From: Penicillus capitatus | Lineage: Eukaryota; Chlorophyta | Direction: 5' to 3' | NCBI GenBank assembly: GCA_965649825.1 | Contig: OZ287705.1 | Coordinates: forward strand, 496,001-560,000 | Length of the DNA: 64,000 nt | Shown: one piece after another, positions 12,037-22,893 of the stretch | How positions within the stretch are numbered: position 1 is the first letter of the stretch | Layout of the letters: each line of letters starts with the position of its first letter | Program-made: the position numbers and the translations under genes | The notes under the pieces: model-generated | The model's input: the letters and a program-made list of their open reading frames with translations, nothing else | Told to the model about the DNA's origin: nothing | Database searches by the model: none

Positions 12037-12348
12037 TGCTTTGACCTTTCATTGAATGGCGGTTCTGTGCCCCGTGAACAAAACATAGACAACACGCGCG
12101 ATGGAGGTAAAGAGACACGCGTTTGTTGTTCCGTGCGAGAGCGACTGTATCGCTTTGTAGGAATCGACAACGCCGAGACCTCCAACCGAAAGCTTGCGCA
12201 AGTAAACGCACTGCAGTTACCAGGGCGAAACATTAGCGTGCTGTTTGTGAGCAGGCCAGACGTATTACAGGCAACGCGGTAGAATGACGCGGCAATAACA
12301 TAGCGCTGTATATTGTTGTTACTGCCTTAGGCCGGAGAGTTTTTGGCA

Positions 12349-13145
12349 ATGACAGAAGCTAGCCGAGACGCTAACCGGGTTATCGGTGTTGACGGATGGA
12401 CCCAACTTCACGAGGAAACTAAGAATGGAAACATAACATACGTAACGGTGAGCGCGTCTGCTCTAATTCCCACTTCGAACAGTTTCAAACGTAGAGCTTG
12501 ATCAATACCGGCTCGAAGCCCGACTACAAGGAAGCGAAAGACGGTCGCACTGCACTTCACGTTGCAATAATACACGGACACAGTGAAATCGTAGAGGTCC
12601 GTCGACGCAATATTCTCTGTTTTGACGAATGGTCGTTGAGCAGATCCTCCTTAAAAACGAAGCAAACGTCGATGCGTTGGACAAATTCCGCTCTACTCCA
12701 ATTCTGTATGCAGCAATGTACGGATGCACAAAATGCGCAGAGGTCCGCTGCGACAACCTTCTCTGTCTTGTCTGTGTTGTGATGAATGGTCGTTGAGTAG
12801 ATCCTCCTCGAATACAAACCAAACATCAACGCTCCTGACTTATCCAACTCTGCTCCACTTCATTATGCAGTACGGTATGAAGCCACTGAAATCGTAAAGG
12901 TCTGTCGACCCAACCTTCTCTGTCTTTTCTGTGTTGTGATGAATGGTTGTCGAATAGATGCTCCTTGAACACGACGCAAACGTCAACCCTCTTGACGGAT
13001 ATCACAGGGCCCCACTTCATTATGCAGCAAGTTGGGGGCGCACTGAAATCGTAAAGGTCCGCCGACACATCATTCTCTGTTTTGTGGCAAATGGCCGTTG
13101 AGTAGATTTTCCTTGAACACTGTGAAAGAATGGCGCAATTCTGAC
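12349..13145 (+). CDS. short ankyrin-repeat gene, truncated at both ends
   Basis: Encodes about five ankyrin repeats, each on its own exon: 12349-12447, 12495-12596, 12644-12742, 12801-12899, 12958-13056 and 13107-13145. Three consecutive exons are exactly 99 nt (33 codons), all in phase 0. Repeats read like 'MLLEHDANVNPLDGYHRAPL'. Compared with other ANK genes here it lacks the signal-peptide exon and the usual last exon (GASKLAKDDKGHTPYD type). It ends in a short tail (IFLEHCERMAQF). The sequence at 12052-12282 matches the long first intron of the ANK gene at 29019. Together this suggests a gene that lost its first exon next to the pseudokinase gene. It may be a pseudogene. Confidence 0.65.
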
Positions 13146-13287
13146 AGAACAGTGATGGGACGTCTCTGTAATGGTGACCTTTCTGTCACTTAGCGCTTGT
13201 CGCGTCTTTGGCCGTGTGACGTAACCGTCACTGCTGAATCGCAAACAAGTCGTGATGACTGGGAGTGAATTCTTGAGAAGTTCCTAA

Positions 13288-13304
13288 GAAACTTCTAGAA
13301 GTTC
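13288..13304. promoter_or_regulatory. heat-shock-element-like motif
   Basis: GAAACTTCTAGAAGTTC holds a perfect nGAAnnTTCnnGAA arrangement plus another TTC; TTC and GAA half-sites also flank it on the left. It lies about 300 bp upstream of the ANK start at 13604 and about 100 bp upstream of a TATA-like box. HSF family binding is inferred from the motif only. Confidence 0.45.
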
Positions 13305-13394
13305 ATACTGAATTACCTGGTTTCAGTGGGAACCTCATTGCGAACTCACTCTTAGAATTCAGCTGATTTTCCTGTCGTCACATCAGGGTCGGAG

Positions 13395-13401
13395 TATTTA
13401 A
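13395..13401 (+). promoter_or_regulatory. TATA-like box
   Basis: TATTTAA in a GTCACATCAGGGTCGGAGTATTTAAG context, about 200 bp upstream of the ANK gene start at 13604. The distance would imply a 5' UTR of roughly 170 nt. Confidence 0.35.
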
Positions 13402-13603
13402 GCAAGGCTTTGACACAGAAAAACACCTTTCGATTAAACATCAAAGTTTACACTTGTGTTCTGAATCGCATACAATCTGTCAAAACATTCGCTGTCTATT
13501 CCCAAAGTTGCAACAAGTCGCTCTTTGCTGCAAAGCTGTTTGTGTGGCCTCCGAACTTTCGCCCATCCTCATCCAATTTCAAGACTTCCGCTGCGTTTGT
13601 GAG

Positions 13604-14187
13604 ATGAGCCAACACGGGAACGACTCCGGCAACAATGCTCCACCTCCACCTCCCGGCCAAGGCGAGGGAGAAATACGTGTCGTCCAAGCCGAGGACGTCG
13701 AGAGGGAGGTACAGGAAGAGGGTGCCGGAGGGAGTTCTTCACAAACACCACGCAGACATCGAGGTGAGGGATGATGAGGGACAAACTCCACTACATCACT
13801 CAGCAACTTGGGGGTACACTAGAATAATAAAGGTCCGCCGACTCAAACCCTACTGTTTTGTGACTAATGGCCGTTGAGTAGATGCTCTTTGAACACAACG
13901 CAAACACCGAGGCGAAGACCAAAGAAGGATGGACTCCACTTCATCTTACAGCAAAGAATGCTCAATATGAAAGCGCAAAGGTACCTACCTCGCCGGATTT
14001 GCTCGGATCATGGGTATACTTGCTTATGACACAGGTGCTAGTTGACAATGGTGCATCCAAGTTGGCTAAGGACGACAAAGGTCATACTCCTTATGACGTC
14101 ATATGTGATGATTCAGAAAGAATTTGTTTTGCGTTAAAACTTCGACCTCCGCTCAAGAGCCTGTTGAAACCGACCGAAAAGAAATAA
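13604..14187 (+). CDS. small ankyrin-repeat protein
   Basis: Three ANK repeats. Exons end at 13832, then 13882-13980 (exactly 99 nt) and 14035-14187. The N-terminus from ATG 13604 is Pro/Glu-rich and unstructured (MSQHGNDSGNNAPPPPPG). To reach the ANK frame a very short intron at 13709-13730 (22 nt, GT...AG, phase 0) or a frameshift is needed. Repeats include '[20 protein letters not shown]' and the C-terminal cap 'NGASKLAKDDKGHTPYD', shared with the large ANK arrays. There is no signal peptide. A heat-shock-like element and TATA-like box lie upstream. The 3' flank contains the element shared by the ANK genes. Confidence 0.65.
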
Positions 14188-15990
14188 AGCGCGTGATCCA
14201 TGACATTTCTAGCATACACCTGCTGCTGTCTATTCTTGGTTTATTATCCACGTGCCAGACATCTCTAATTCGATTGTACCTGTTGTTATGTGACCACTCC
14301 AGCTGTTAGCTTTGCATGAGATTGTTTAATAATTAAAGTGTGTTACTGTGCGAGGCAAAGTTACGCGCATCTCGTATCGAGTGCGACAAACTGCCGCGTG
14401 TTTGCGAAAATCTGTTCTCGGATGACATGGTTTTGTTTCTGTTGGCTCTTCTGGACGCCGTAAGTTAGCACAGGTTACGACAGTGTTCATCTGATCGGCC
14501 ACTCTGTATTGCAAGATCATTCCAGTGATTGGATTTAGTCAAACGAGTTACCTGGCAAGGGTCTCGCTGTCTGTGCCGACAGGCAGGAGATGTGATCGTA
14601 TTCACCTCTGACATAGAGCGCACTAGGACGCAGAGTTCAGAGGGGGAGGCTATAGACAACGCTTATCCACCGTGACGCTAGACAACGCCGAACGTCTCTA
14701 GAAGACTAGTTTGCGGGTGACGCTGCGCCCCTCTCTACGCTACACAGTCACTACGAAGTTTGTTACATCTGTGTGCTGTCGACAGTGCTTTAGCGTAATC
14801 CACTTGATGATAGATACACCGCGAATAAACGCAATGCAAACCGCACTGCTTTCCTAACCTCGCGGAAACAACGCTGTCTGCAGAACGTGTCGATCCTCCT
14901 GCTTGACATAAAGGTACAACGACCTCGACAGATTGCCGAGATTCGCACAGCATATCACCTGCTGGCATTAGATGTACATAGCACGAATAATGACGCTGGC
15001 AAGTGCAAAACATTGACAGGGATGTGCAAGTAAGGTAGGTGTCTGGTTCGGCCAGCGCGGACAGTGCGCAGAAGAACTACAAGTTCATGTCTGGCGCAGA
15101 GAAAACGCGCTCTCTTGTCTGAGGTACGTGGCGCCAGACAGCGTTCATATTCGACCGCGTTGCTGGAGAGAGGCGCAAACGTCATCGCGACGTGCGCAGA
15201 GTAGAAGCACCAACAGACTGCAGCATTTCTGTGGCCTTCCGAGACACGAGTCCTTTCTGTATGTACCTGTTAAATCGACATAGCGCGCATCTCTTTGCGC
15301 GCGTCCGCCATCGAGCGCTCTTCTGTCGATCATGTAAAAACGAAACACGCAGGCGCGTTGCCAAGACGCTTACAGCGCAAAGGATAATAACAACGCGCAA
15401 CAGGCAAAGGATGCCTGAGTACAGGCGCAAAAGATTCAACGCCACATCGCAAAACGGTCTGACTTTTATATCCCGGCTGCTCAGTAAACAGCAATCGTCG
15501 AGCCGCCTCGATCCGAATACGTTTCCGTGCCATTCTCAGATCAATTGAGGCAGCGAGGCACCAGACTTTCCGAATGGCCTGGTGCCAATGCAACGCGACA
15601 AGCATATAGATTCTGTCGACCACTTCCGCTTGTGTCGTGTTCGGTTCGCCGTTGTCATGTTTTGTCTGCATCCCGATACAAGTAAAAACTCTCTCGCCAT
15701 CGCAGGTCTTCTTGTCGTCTTCAGCGGAATTTAATCCCACTCGACGCGCATTTCGGCACAGATAACGACACCCTCGCCAGGCAACACAGCTGACGACGTC
15801 ACATGATAGGAGTCGTCTTGCGATACAGAGTAACTCATCGAGCGAACAGACTCTTAGTTCGTGGGTGCCTTACCGCGTTCAAAGGCCAGTAGACACAAGA
15901 CCATCATCCAGTCACGACAGTTCTTTACCAAAACTGAGTCGTCTGTCTACAGCAGCCGCATCCGATGCGAAACGCGCGTAACCATGCGTC
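14188..15990. other. no supported gene; shared ANK 3' element at its left end
   Basis: At 14237-14345 it carries a version of the 3' flank found after the other ANK genes (a CCAGACAT string, then TTGTTTAATAATTAAAGTGT). The remainder has short frames on both strands without paralogues. A 15-codon ANK-like string (LLERGANVIATCAE) at 15160-15204 may be a repeat remnant. Confidence 0.4.
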
Positions 15991-16001
15991 GCACAACAAA
16001 C

Positions 16002-16100
16002 TTCAATCATTAAACACTGTTCAGCGTTGCAAGTTGAGATGGAGCTTTACGTACAGCACCATCAAATTGGGGAACTAGAACATGTCTGGCATGTAGATGA
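16002..16100. repeat. ANK-gene 3' flank element, copy 1
   Basis: Shared with 26083-26180 and 50066-50165, each time at the 3' end of a minus-strand ANK array. On the minus strand it contains GTGTTTAATGATTGAAG and a short inverted repeat around CTGGCAT...ATGACAGACCAAG. The plus-strand ANK gene at 13604 has a diverged copy. A role in 3'-end formation is inferred from position. Confidence 0.65.
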
Positions 16101-19100
16101 CAGACCAAGAATATACAGCAGGATTGTGCATGATAGAAACGCCATGAATCTTGCACTCTCCCAATAAGGATACAAGAGAAACTCGAGCTTAGCTCGAGTA
16201 CTGATAGAGCACGAAACAAAACCATCAGAGCATATGCGATCGTATGGAGTGCGACCACTGTCGTCTTCAGCCAACTTGGACGCACCGCCAGCAAGTAGTA
16301 CCTGTACCATATGACAACTGTACCCAAGATTCAAACGATTCTGTGGTGTACCTCTACGACTTCAACCACACCGTAATCTGCCGCCCAATGAAGTGGAGTA
16401 GAGCCATACGTGGTTTTGGCTTCGATGTTTGCGCCACGGTCAAGCAGGACCTTCGACAGACAACGATTCTTCATAGACAGCGAACATTGCGTCGACTAAC
16501 CTTTATGGCTTCGACTTGTTTTTTCGCTACTGCTTGATGAAGTGGAGTAGTCTCTCCTTTGTTTTTGGATTCGATATTCGCGCCACGGTCAAGGAGGACC
16601 TTTGTTGACCACCATTCTTCACGAGACGGCGAAGATTGCGTTGACAAACCTTTATGACGTCGACGCATCCTCCCATTGCTGCTTGATGAAGTGGAGTAGT
16701 CTCTCCTTTGTTTTTGGATTCGATGTTCGCACCACGGTCAAGGAGAACCTTCGACGTCGGCCAATCGTCAGAAAAGGTTGATGACTGCGTCTTCTGACCT
16801 TTACGATTCCAACCTGGTCATGATATGCTGCCAAATGAAGTGGAGTTGCGTTGCTTGAGCTTTTTGCCTCGATATCTGCGCCTCGGTCAAGAAGGACCTT
16901 CGGCAGACGACCATTCGTCAGAAAAGGTTGATAACTGTGTCGACAGACCTTTACGGCTTCGACTTCTCCGTACGCTGCCGCTAAATGAAGTGGAGTTGAG
17001 CCGTATTTATCTGTCTTGGCCTTGATATCCGCAGCGCGGTCAAGCAAAACCTTCGTTGACGAAAATTCTGCACGACACAGAAGGTTGCGTCTACGGACCT
17101 TTATGGCTTCAACGCATCCTTCCTTTGCAGCACAATGAAGTGGAGTAGAGCCTCCTTCCTTTTTGGCTTCGATGTTCGCGCCACGGTCTAGGAGGACCTT
17201 AATTGACGAGAATTCTGCACGACACAGCGAAGGTTGCGTCTACGGACCTTTATGACTTCAACGCATCCTTCTTTTGCAGCATAATGAAGTGGAGTTGCGC
17301 CGCTTGAGCTTTTGGCCTCGATATCTGCGCCTAGGTCGAGAAGGACCTTTGGCAGACGACCATTCGTCAGAAAAGGTTGATAACTGCGTCGACAGACCTT
17401 TACGGCTTTGACTTCTCCCCACTCTGCCGCCCAATGAAGTGGAGTTGAGCCGTATTTATCGGTCTTGGCGTTGATATCCGCACCGCGGTGAAGCAAGACC
17501 TTCGTTGACGAGAATTCTGCACGACACAGCGAAGGTTGCGTCTACGGACCTTTATGGCTTCAACGCATCCTTCGTTTGCAGCATAATGAAGTGGAGTTGC
17601 GCCGCTTGAGCTTTTTGCCTCGATATCTGCGCCTAGGTCAAGAAGAACCTTCGGCAGACGACCATTCGTCAGAAAAGGTTGATAACTGTGTCGACAGACC
17701 TTTACGGCTTCGACTTCTCCCCACGCTGCCGCCCAATGAAGTGGAGTTGCGCCGTGTTTATCTGTCTTGGCCTTTATATCCGCACCGCGGTCAAGCAAGA
17801 CCTTCGTTGACGAGAATTCTGCACGACACAGCAAAGGTTGCGTCTACGGACCTTTATGACTTCAACGCATCCTTCCTTTGCAGCATAATGAAGTGGAGTT
17901 GCGCCGCTTGAGCTTTTTGCCTCGATATCTGCGCCTAGGTCGAGAAGGACCTTTGGCAGACGACCATTCGTCAGAAAAGGTTGATAACTGCGTCGACAGA
18001 CCTTTACGGCTTCGACTTCTCCCCACTCTGCCGCCCAATGAAGTGGAGTTGCCCCGTATATATCTGTCTTGGCCTTTATATCCGCGCCACAGTCAAGCAA
18101 GACCTTCGGCAGACGACCATTCGTCAGAAAAGGTTGATAACTGTGTCGACAGACCTTTACGGCTTCGACTTCTCCCCACGCTGCCGCCCAATGAAGTGGA
18201 GTTGCGCCGTGTTTATCTGTCTTGGCCTTTATATCCGCACCGCGGTCAAGCAAGACCTTCGTTGACGAGAATTCTGCACGACACAGCGAAGGTTGCGTCT
18301 ACGGACCTTTATGACTTCAACGCATCCTTCCTTTGCAGCATAATGAAGTGGAGTTGCGCCGCTTGAGCTTTTTGCCTCGATATCTGCGCCTAGGTCGAGA
18401 AGGACCTTTGGCAGACGACCATTCGTCAGAAAAGGTTGATAACTGCGTCGACAGACCTTTACGGCTTCGACTTCTCCCCACTCTGCCGCCCAATGAAGTG
18501 GAGTTGCCCCGTATTTATCTTCCTTAGCCTCGATATCCGCACCGCGGTCAAGCAAGACCTTCGAGGTCGACCATTCGTCAGAAAACATGAACAAGTGCGT
18601 CGACAGACCTTCACGGCTTCAACTTTTCCGTACGCTGCTGCTTGATGGAGTGGAGTCGAGCTGTAGTCATCTGTCTTGGCTTCGATATCCGCGCCACGGT
18701 CAAGCATGACCTTCGTTGAAGAGAGTTTTGCACGACACAGCAAAGACTGAGCCGGTGGACCTTTATGGCTTCAACATTTCCGGTCGCTGCTGCTTGATGA
18801 AGTGGAGTCCAGCCGCTATTGTCTGCAGTTTCGACGTCTGCGAGCTGGTAAAGGTGAAACTGTGTCCACAGTTGTGACCATGGAAATCTGATTTGGTTTG
18901 CACACACCTTCTCGAGTCCATTACTTCCATCCGCAGCCCTCTTATGAAGTCGAGCCTGCCTGTCGATTCCGACAGCCTTATTGTCTGTTCTTTGCCCAAG
19001 GGCGCCCTATGTCAGTAAAAACGATCCGAGGCGTTGTGTTACAGACGCTCTATTTTACGTGGTAGGTTTTCTGAATTCCGGTTTCTCCCTGCACAAGAAC

Positions 19101-19493
19101 ATCGCGCTGGTTTCTCGACGACGCTAACCGCACCTCAGTCGTTCTTCGGATCTTTACGTCTGCAGCTTCTTTGTGTTTCGTTCCTGGAATCAAGACAGCT
19201 GCGCGCACAAGGAACAACACATGCGGGCCTTGTTACCCCGACGCGCATAGTCGCCGCTCTGAGGATGGGCATCGGAGCCGCCATTTAGTCAAGATGCCAG
19301 TACAACACGAGTCCTACCTCGGGTCTGGAGAAGACGGAGTTGGCGAACGCGTCGTCTGTAAGGAAGTCTGCTCAGCAGAAGACACTGCCGTCGACACAGA
19401 TGCATGACCGACGACGGTACCGCGGCTGCCCGTCGACTCGAGCGGCGCAAAGAGCAGAAGGCAGAGGCACGTGTGTAGAACGGTGCACTTCAT
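16062..19493 (-). CDS. secreted protein with about 19 ankyrin repeats
   Basis: Exon 1 (19493-19318) encodes a signal peptide, MKCTVLHTCLCLLLFAPL, then 'SRGTVVGHASVS' as in paralogues. A roughly 300-nt intron follows, then a degenerate N-terminal repeat (VGIDRQARLHKRAADG) and 17 repeats spaced about 150 bp. Each sits on an exon of about 99 nt separated by near-identical introns of about 50 nt starting GTC or GTG. Typical repeat text: 'VLLDRGADIEAK', 'GATPLHWAAEWGEVEAVKV'. The last exon has the cap 'GGASKLAEDDSGRTPYD'. Where paralogues stop, this gene has AGA instead of TGA and reads on through the 3' element for about 29 residues, including a hydrophobic stretch (FMAFLSCTILLYILGL). It is probably secreted; binding partner unknown. 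Confidence 0.8.
16380..18810 (-). repeat. 17-unit tandem array of ANK exon plus intron (~150 bp)
   Basis: The plus-strand landmark 'GAAGTGGAG' or a one-base variant recurs at 16387, 16537, 16686, 16835, 16985, 17131, 17284, 17433, 17585, 17735, 17887, 18037, 18189, 18342, 18492, 18646 and 18797. The spacing is 146-154 bp. Introns are as similar between units as exons, so whole exon-intron units were copied. Units around 17.3-18.5 kb are almost identical in alternating pairs, suggesting recent double-unit duplication. Confidence 0.9.
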
Positions 19494-19754
19494 GTTTTTG
19501 CGCGAGCGTCAGAGGCACTGCGAAGAATCGTTCAGTCGTGTTGAAACGCGAGGTTTGGAACAAAACACACACGACGATTCAGATTCAGAATTTGAATTTG
19601 AATTTGTAGGCTGTCCGCGCTGTCACGGGAATCTACAGGACATCGCCTGCATTCCTTCAAGGCTATTTGCGGAAGTAACCTAACGGCAGCAAGCCTCGGG
19701 CGTCCGGTTTCTGAGGAGGCGGAGCGCGGAAAGGCGACCTGACGGCGTCCAAGC

Positions 19755-20043
19755 TTGCCTGAGGCCCTTCGCCGTTGTTCGTACTTGCATCCGCTGACCG
19801 TCCGCAGTTCGTCGTCTGACTGCGACATGGGCATCATTCGATTACGTTCAAGCGATCTCTTACCTGTCGAAGCTGTCGCAGGCGACAACAGCCTGAGAAG
19901 ACTCCGCGTCGTCGTCCTGGCGAAAAGATCGTCTCTGCGCAACGGAGGCGAACATCGAATGGACTGTCCAAATGGACATTTAAAGGGTCATCCTGCTGCC
20001 AGCTGAACATGAACTGGTTCTCCACTGCGCCTCTGCGGCGCAT
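19755..20043 (+). pseudogene. decayed copy of the 'MGII' ANK-associated gene
   Basis: The plus-strand text 'SSSDCDMGIIRLRSSDLL' then 'LRVVVLAKRSSLR' matches the minus-strand gene at 23414 and the plus-strand copy at 52549. Relative to the 52.5-kb copy it has a one-base insertion near GGCGAACATCG and a compensating one-base loss a little further on. It ends at a stop before the part corresponding to the ANK repeats. It is divergently arranged from the ANK array gene starting at 19493, about 260 bp away. Confidence 0.5.
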
Positions 20044-21880
20044 CGCGTACGTTTAAGGTATGTATCCAGGGCCTTCTGCACTGATGTGCTAAGTCGACAT
20101 TTATCTTAGATTACCTGTACGGAATGCTCGTCATTCGGGAATCTGTGTATCAAGCGATGTGGACAGGAAGGGATGCAATTACAACCTTGATGTGATCTCA
20201 AGTCTGCCATGTGGTGCAGAAGGCGCTTTTGATTAAGAATAACTAATGCACAGTGAAGGTTGCCTGATGATGTGAATCTGGATCCAGACTGAATATGTAC
20301 AAGACTCGATCTTTTACATGCAACTGACTGTTCATGCTGGCACTGCTGTCTGTTCGTCCACCGCGATGATTTCCATCAAACTGCGATGTGCTGTTTGGCT
20401 TCACCATCCTTGCTAACGACACCGTCTCGCCGGTATCATGGCAACTCCGTCATCATGCGATTGAGCATACACCCCAGCACCACTAGTATAGAGCCTCTAA
20501 GGACTGACTGCCTGTCGTTTTCTGCCTTTCTCTCGAGAATGACTTGTCGTTTCAGCGGATCGCCATTCCCTAGCAACCAATCTCCTAGGCGCTGTTCTCC
20601 TCGAAAACGTCTCTTGACAGGACTGCTGTCGTATCATCCTCCTCTGTCGAGCGCTCTTCTGAGACTGTATGTATGAGCTGACAACTGTCGAAGATGCAGC
20701 TTCGCGCTGCTGACGGTGGACAGAGAAGGATGATACGACAGCATCTCGGAGCTCCGCGTGGAAGCTCCTGTGGCAAACACACTTCTGGCAGAGTGCCTAC
20801 AGTCCTGTGCTGTGCAAGATACATGCAGGAACGCGCCGTCCTTTGACTGCTATCAGAAAATCACTCACGGTCACACTCGGACTCTCCCACCGAGGCCTCA
20901 ATTGGAGGATTGGCACTCTGTTGACTGCAGGAGAGGTGACTGACTCAAGGGTCATCGCAGTCTTGTCAGACGAATACCTTCCGCTCCGTCGTGGGTAGCA
21001 CGCGACACGTCGCCACGGAGAGGTAGGTGTTCGTTCTGTTTCTGCGGCCCTTCCATCCGCGCCACTTCATATCCTTTTTCCCTTGCGAGTGCGGTCTGGC
21101 ATGGGACAGGTGGCATGAATGGGCTGTTTTGGGGAGAGCGCTCAACCGCGACTGTCGCATTTCGGCTGCCGTGATGTTGAGCAACTCCCGAAGAGGAGAA
21201 GAACGTCGACGGAAGCATGTGACTGTTGCCTTCGCGAATACGGATCTCCGAATCCGGGTAACTGATGGTCACTTGAAGCGTCGAAATGGATTGCCTCCGA
21301 GGCAGAAGGACTGGAAGTCTCCGACACCCGAATAGAATGTTGCCGGCCCGTCCACGTGCCGTTCCTGATCAGGATTCGAACTTACCAGAAGCATCAAAGA
21401 TGCCGGCCGCATTGCTTATGCCTTTGGCGGAAGTGCAGACGGTATCACTACGCCCCAATTGGCTCTCAACAGATCGACTTTTGAGTGCAATGAAAGAAGC
21501 ACACCGTTGATATCGCGCAGAGGAGACGGCTGAAACTTCAAGGTCCTCCTCCGAACCATAGCTCCGCAGAATGATACGAAGAGGTGTTCCCAGAAGAGCA
21601 CAAGACGGATAGGATCATCGATCAAGGCGTCAACGTGTGTCGGACGACGTTTCGTTAGCCGTACGGTGATGAATGCGTGGAAGGAAGCCGAATCTAACGT
21701 CGTCACGGGTGCCGAATAGAATGGAAAGGAAGCGTTTTGGTCTCTTAAATGTCTTCAAACGGAAGAAGGCTCTGGCAGTCCATGTAACGACAAACCTTCT
21801 GGGGTCACCCTGAGAGGTATGCACAAGCTCGGAACTGACAAGTTCAGAAACACTGCATCGCAGATCTCTTTCGCGACGGC
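20044..21880. other. no supported gene; contains long inverted repeat
   Basis: The left part (to about 20380) is homologous to 52820-53125 and looks like the remains of the region downstream of the MGII gene. Further right there are only short frames on both strands. Confidence 0.4.
20624..20743. repeat. inverted repeat, 25-bp arms
   Basis: The left arm 20624-20648 (begins TGCTGTCGTATCATCCT) and right arm 20719-20743 are complementary with one mismatch, enclosing about 70 bp. A second small palindrome (GGAGCTCC...GGAAGCTCC) follows at about 20749-20770. It could form a stem-loop in RNA or be the relic of a small foldback element. Confidence 0.75.
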
Positions 21881-21889
21881 ATCAGTAGT

Positions 21890-22259
21890 TTCATTACAGA
21901 GCGATTGCAGATCGATAGAGAAATGGAAAAAGGTCTGTCCTTTCTCAACTTGAGAGAGAAGTCTGAAGCAGCGGTCTACTCAGCAGAAGTGTGAGCTAGT
22001 GCTTGAACTGACTTTTGTGAAAACACTATTGCAGGTGAATCATTCGGGAGATGATGAGTGCGTCGTGGGCAAGCTGTTCATGTCTTCGGAGGTGTTGGCC
22101 AGCTGTCAGACAAGCAATGTGTGTGAGGCACAGGATAAGGCACGGTCACGACATGATTGTATATCGAGGAGAGAATTGGCCGAGGCGTTATTGGAAGATG
22201 AAGAAGGTGTGTTCTTGACGAGATGCAGACATGTTCCTACAGCATTCACCAGCCGCTAG
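21890..22259 (+). CDS. possible two-exon hypothetical gene fragment
   Basis: Exon text 'SFITERLQIDREMEKGLSFL' up to 'AAVYSAE', an intron starting GTGTGA and ending ATTGCAG at 22034, and a second exon beginning VNHSGDDECVVGKLF and ending at a stop at 22259. The frame is phase 0 across the intron and composition is acidic. No domain is recognised, there is no paralogue in the window and the start is not found. It could be chance. Confidence 0.3.
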
Positions 22260-22893
22260 AGAACACAAGGGTAGAGTTCTATGATTCTTGTCGGTATGTG
22301 AGTGGTGGCTGTAGTCATGCATCGTTGTGCAAATGGAAGAAGCAAAAGCAACAATGAATGCCGGAGATCGTAACATTATCGATGGCCATTTTGCGAATCG
22401 TCAAAGTTTATCAGTGGACACTACCCTGTCTGAGTGCCGTAACGGTCTCTAGTAAAGCAGTCAATTTCTTTTTCGATGGCAAAACAGCTTTTTGTTCGGA
22501 GTTCGTTACATAAGAGAGCTGTTGCAATGACCGTTTAAACGGGCAATGCCTTGTCAGTATCCGATATCAACGCTGCTGCAAAACAACATCAAGACGGACA
22601 AGAATCCTTCGCACCCAACACAGAAAAAGGAAAAAAAGTGGATATCGTGCAACGCGTGACAGACCAATGCGGCCTGTCATTATTATTCCCCTGCGTCTTG
22701 ATGGTCACACATCAACCATTCATCCTTCATATCCACTATAAACACTCGACGAACTGCAGCGGCCATGCCAGCCGCCATACTCTCTCTGAAAAAGAATCTG
22801 GTCGGCAGACATTGTGATCAAGGCATGTGCCTGTCAAGAGGGAAGTGGACGCACATCCTCGACGTTTTCGTTTCCGAACTGATCGGCCAATTC
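22260..22893. other. no supported gene
   Basis: Short A/T-rich frames only. The right end is the 3' flank of the minus-strand ANK-associated gene, which may have one further exon here. Confidence 0.35.

Noticed and set aside
15157-15204. ANK-like string LLERGANVIATCAE
   Set aside because: Only 15 codons, followed by a stop, without neighbouring repeats or splice signals. Too short to call a gene.
21368-21390. GGATTCGAAC, like the T-arm of a minus-strand tRNA
   Set aside because: The flanking bases do not form the T-stem, and no matching D-arm or anticodon arm could be found.
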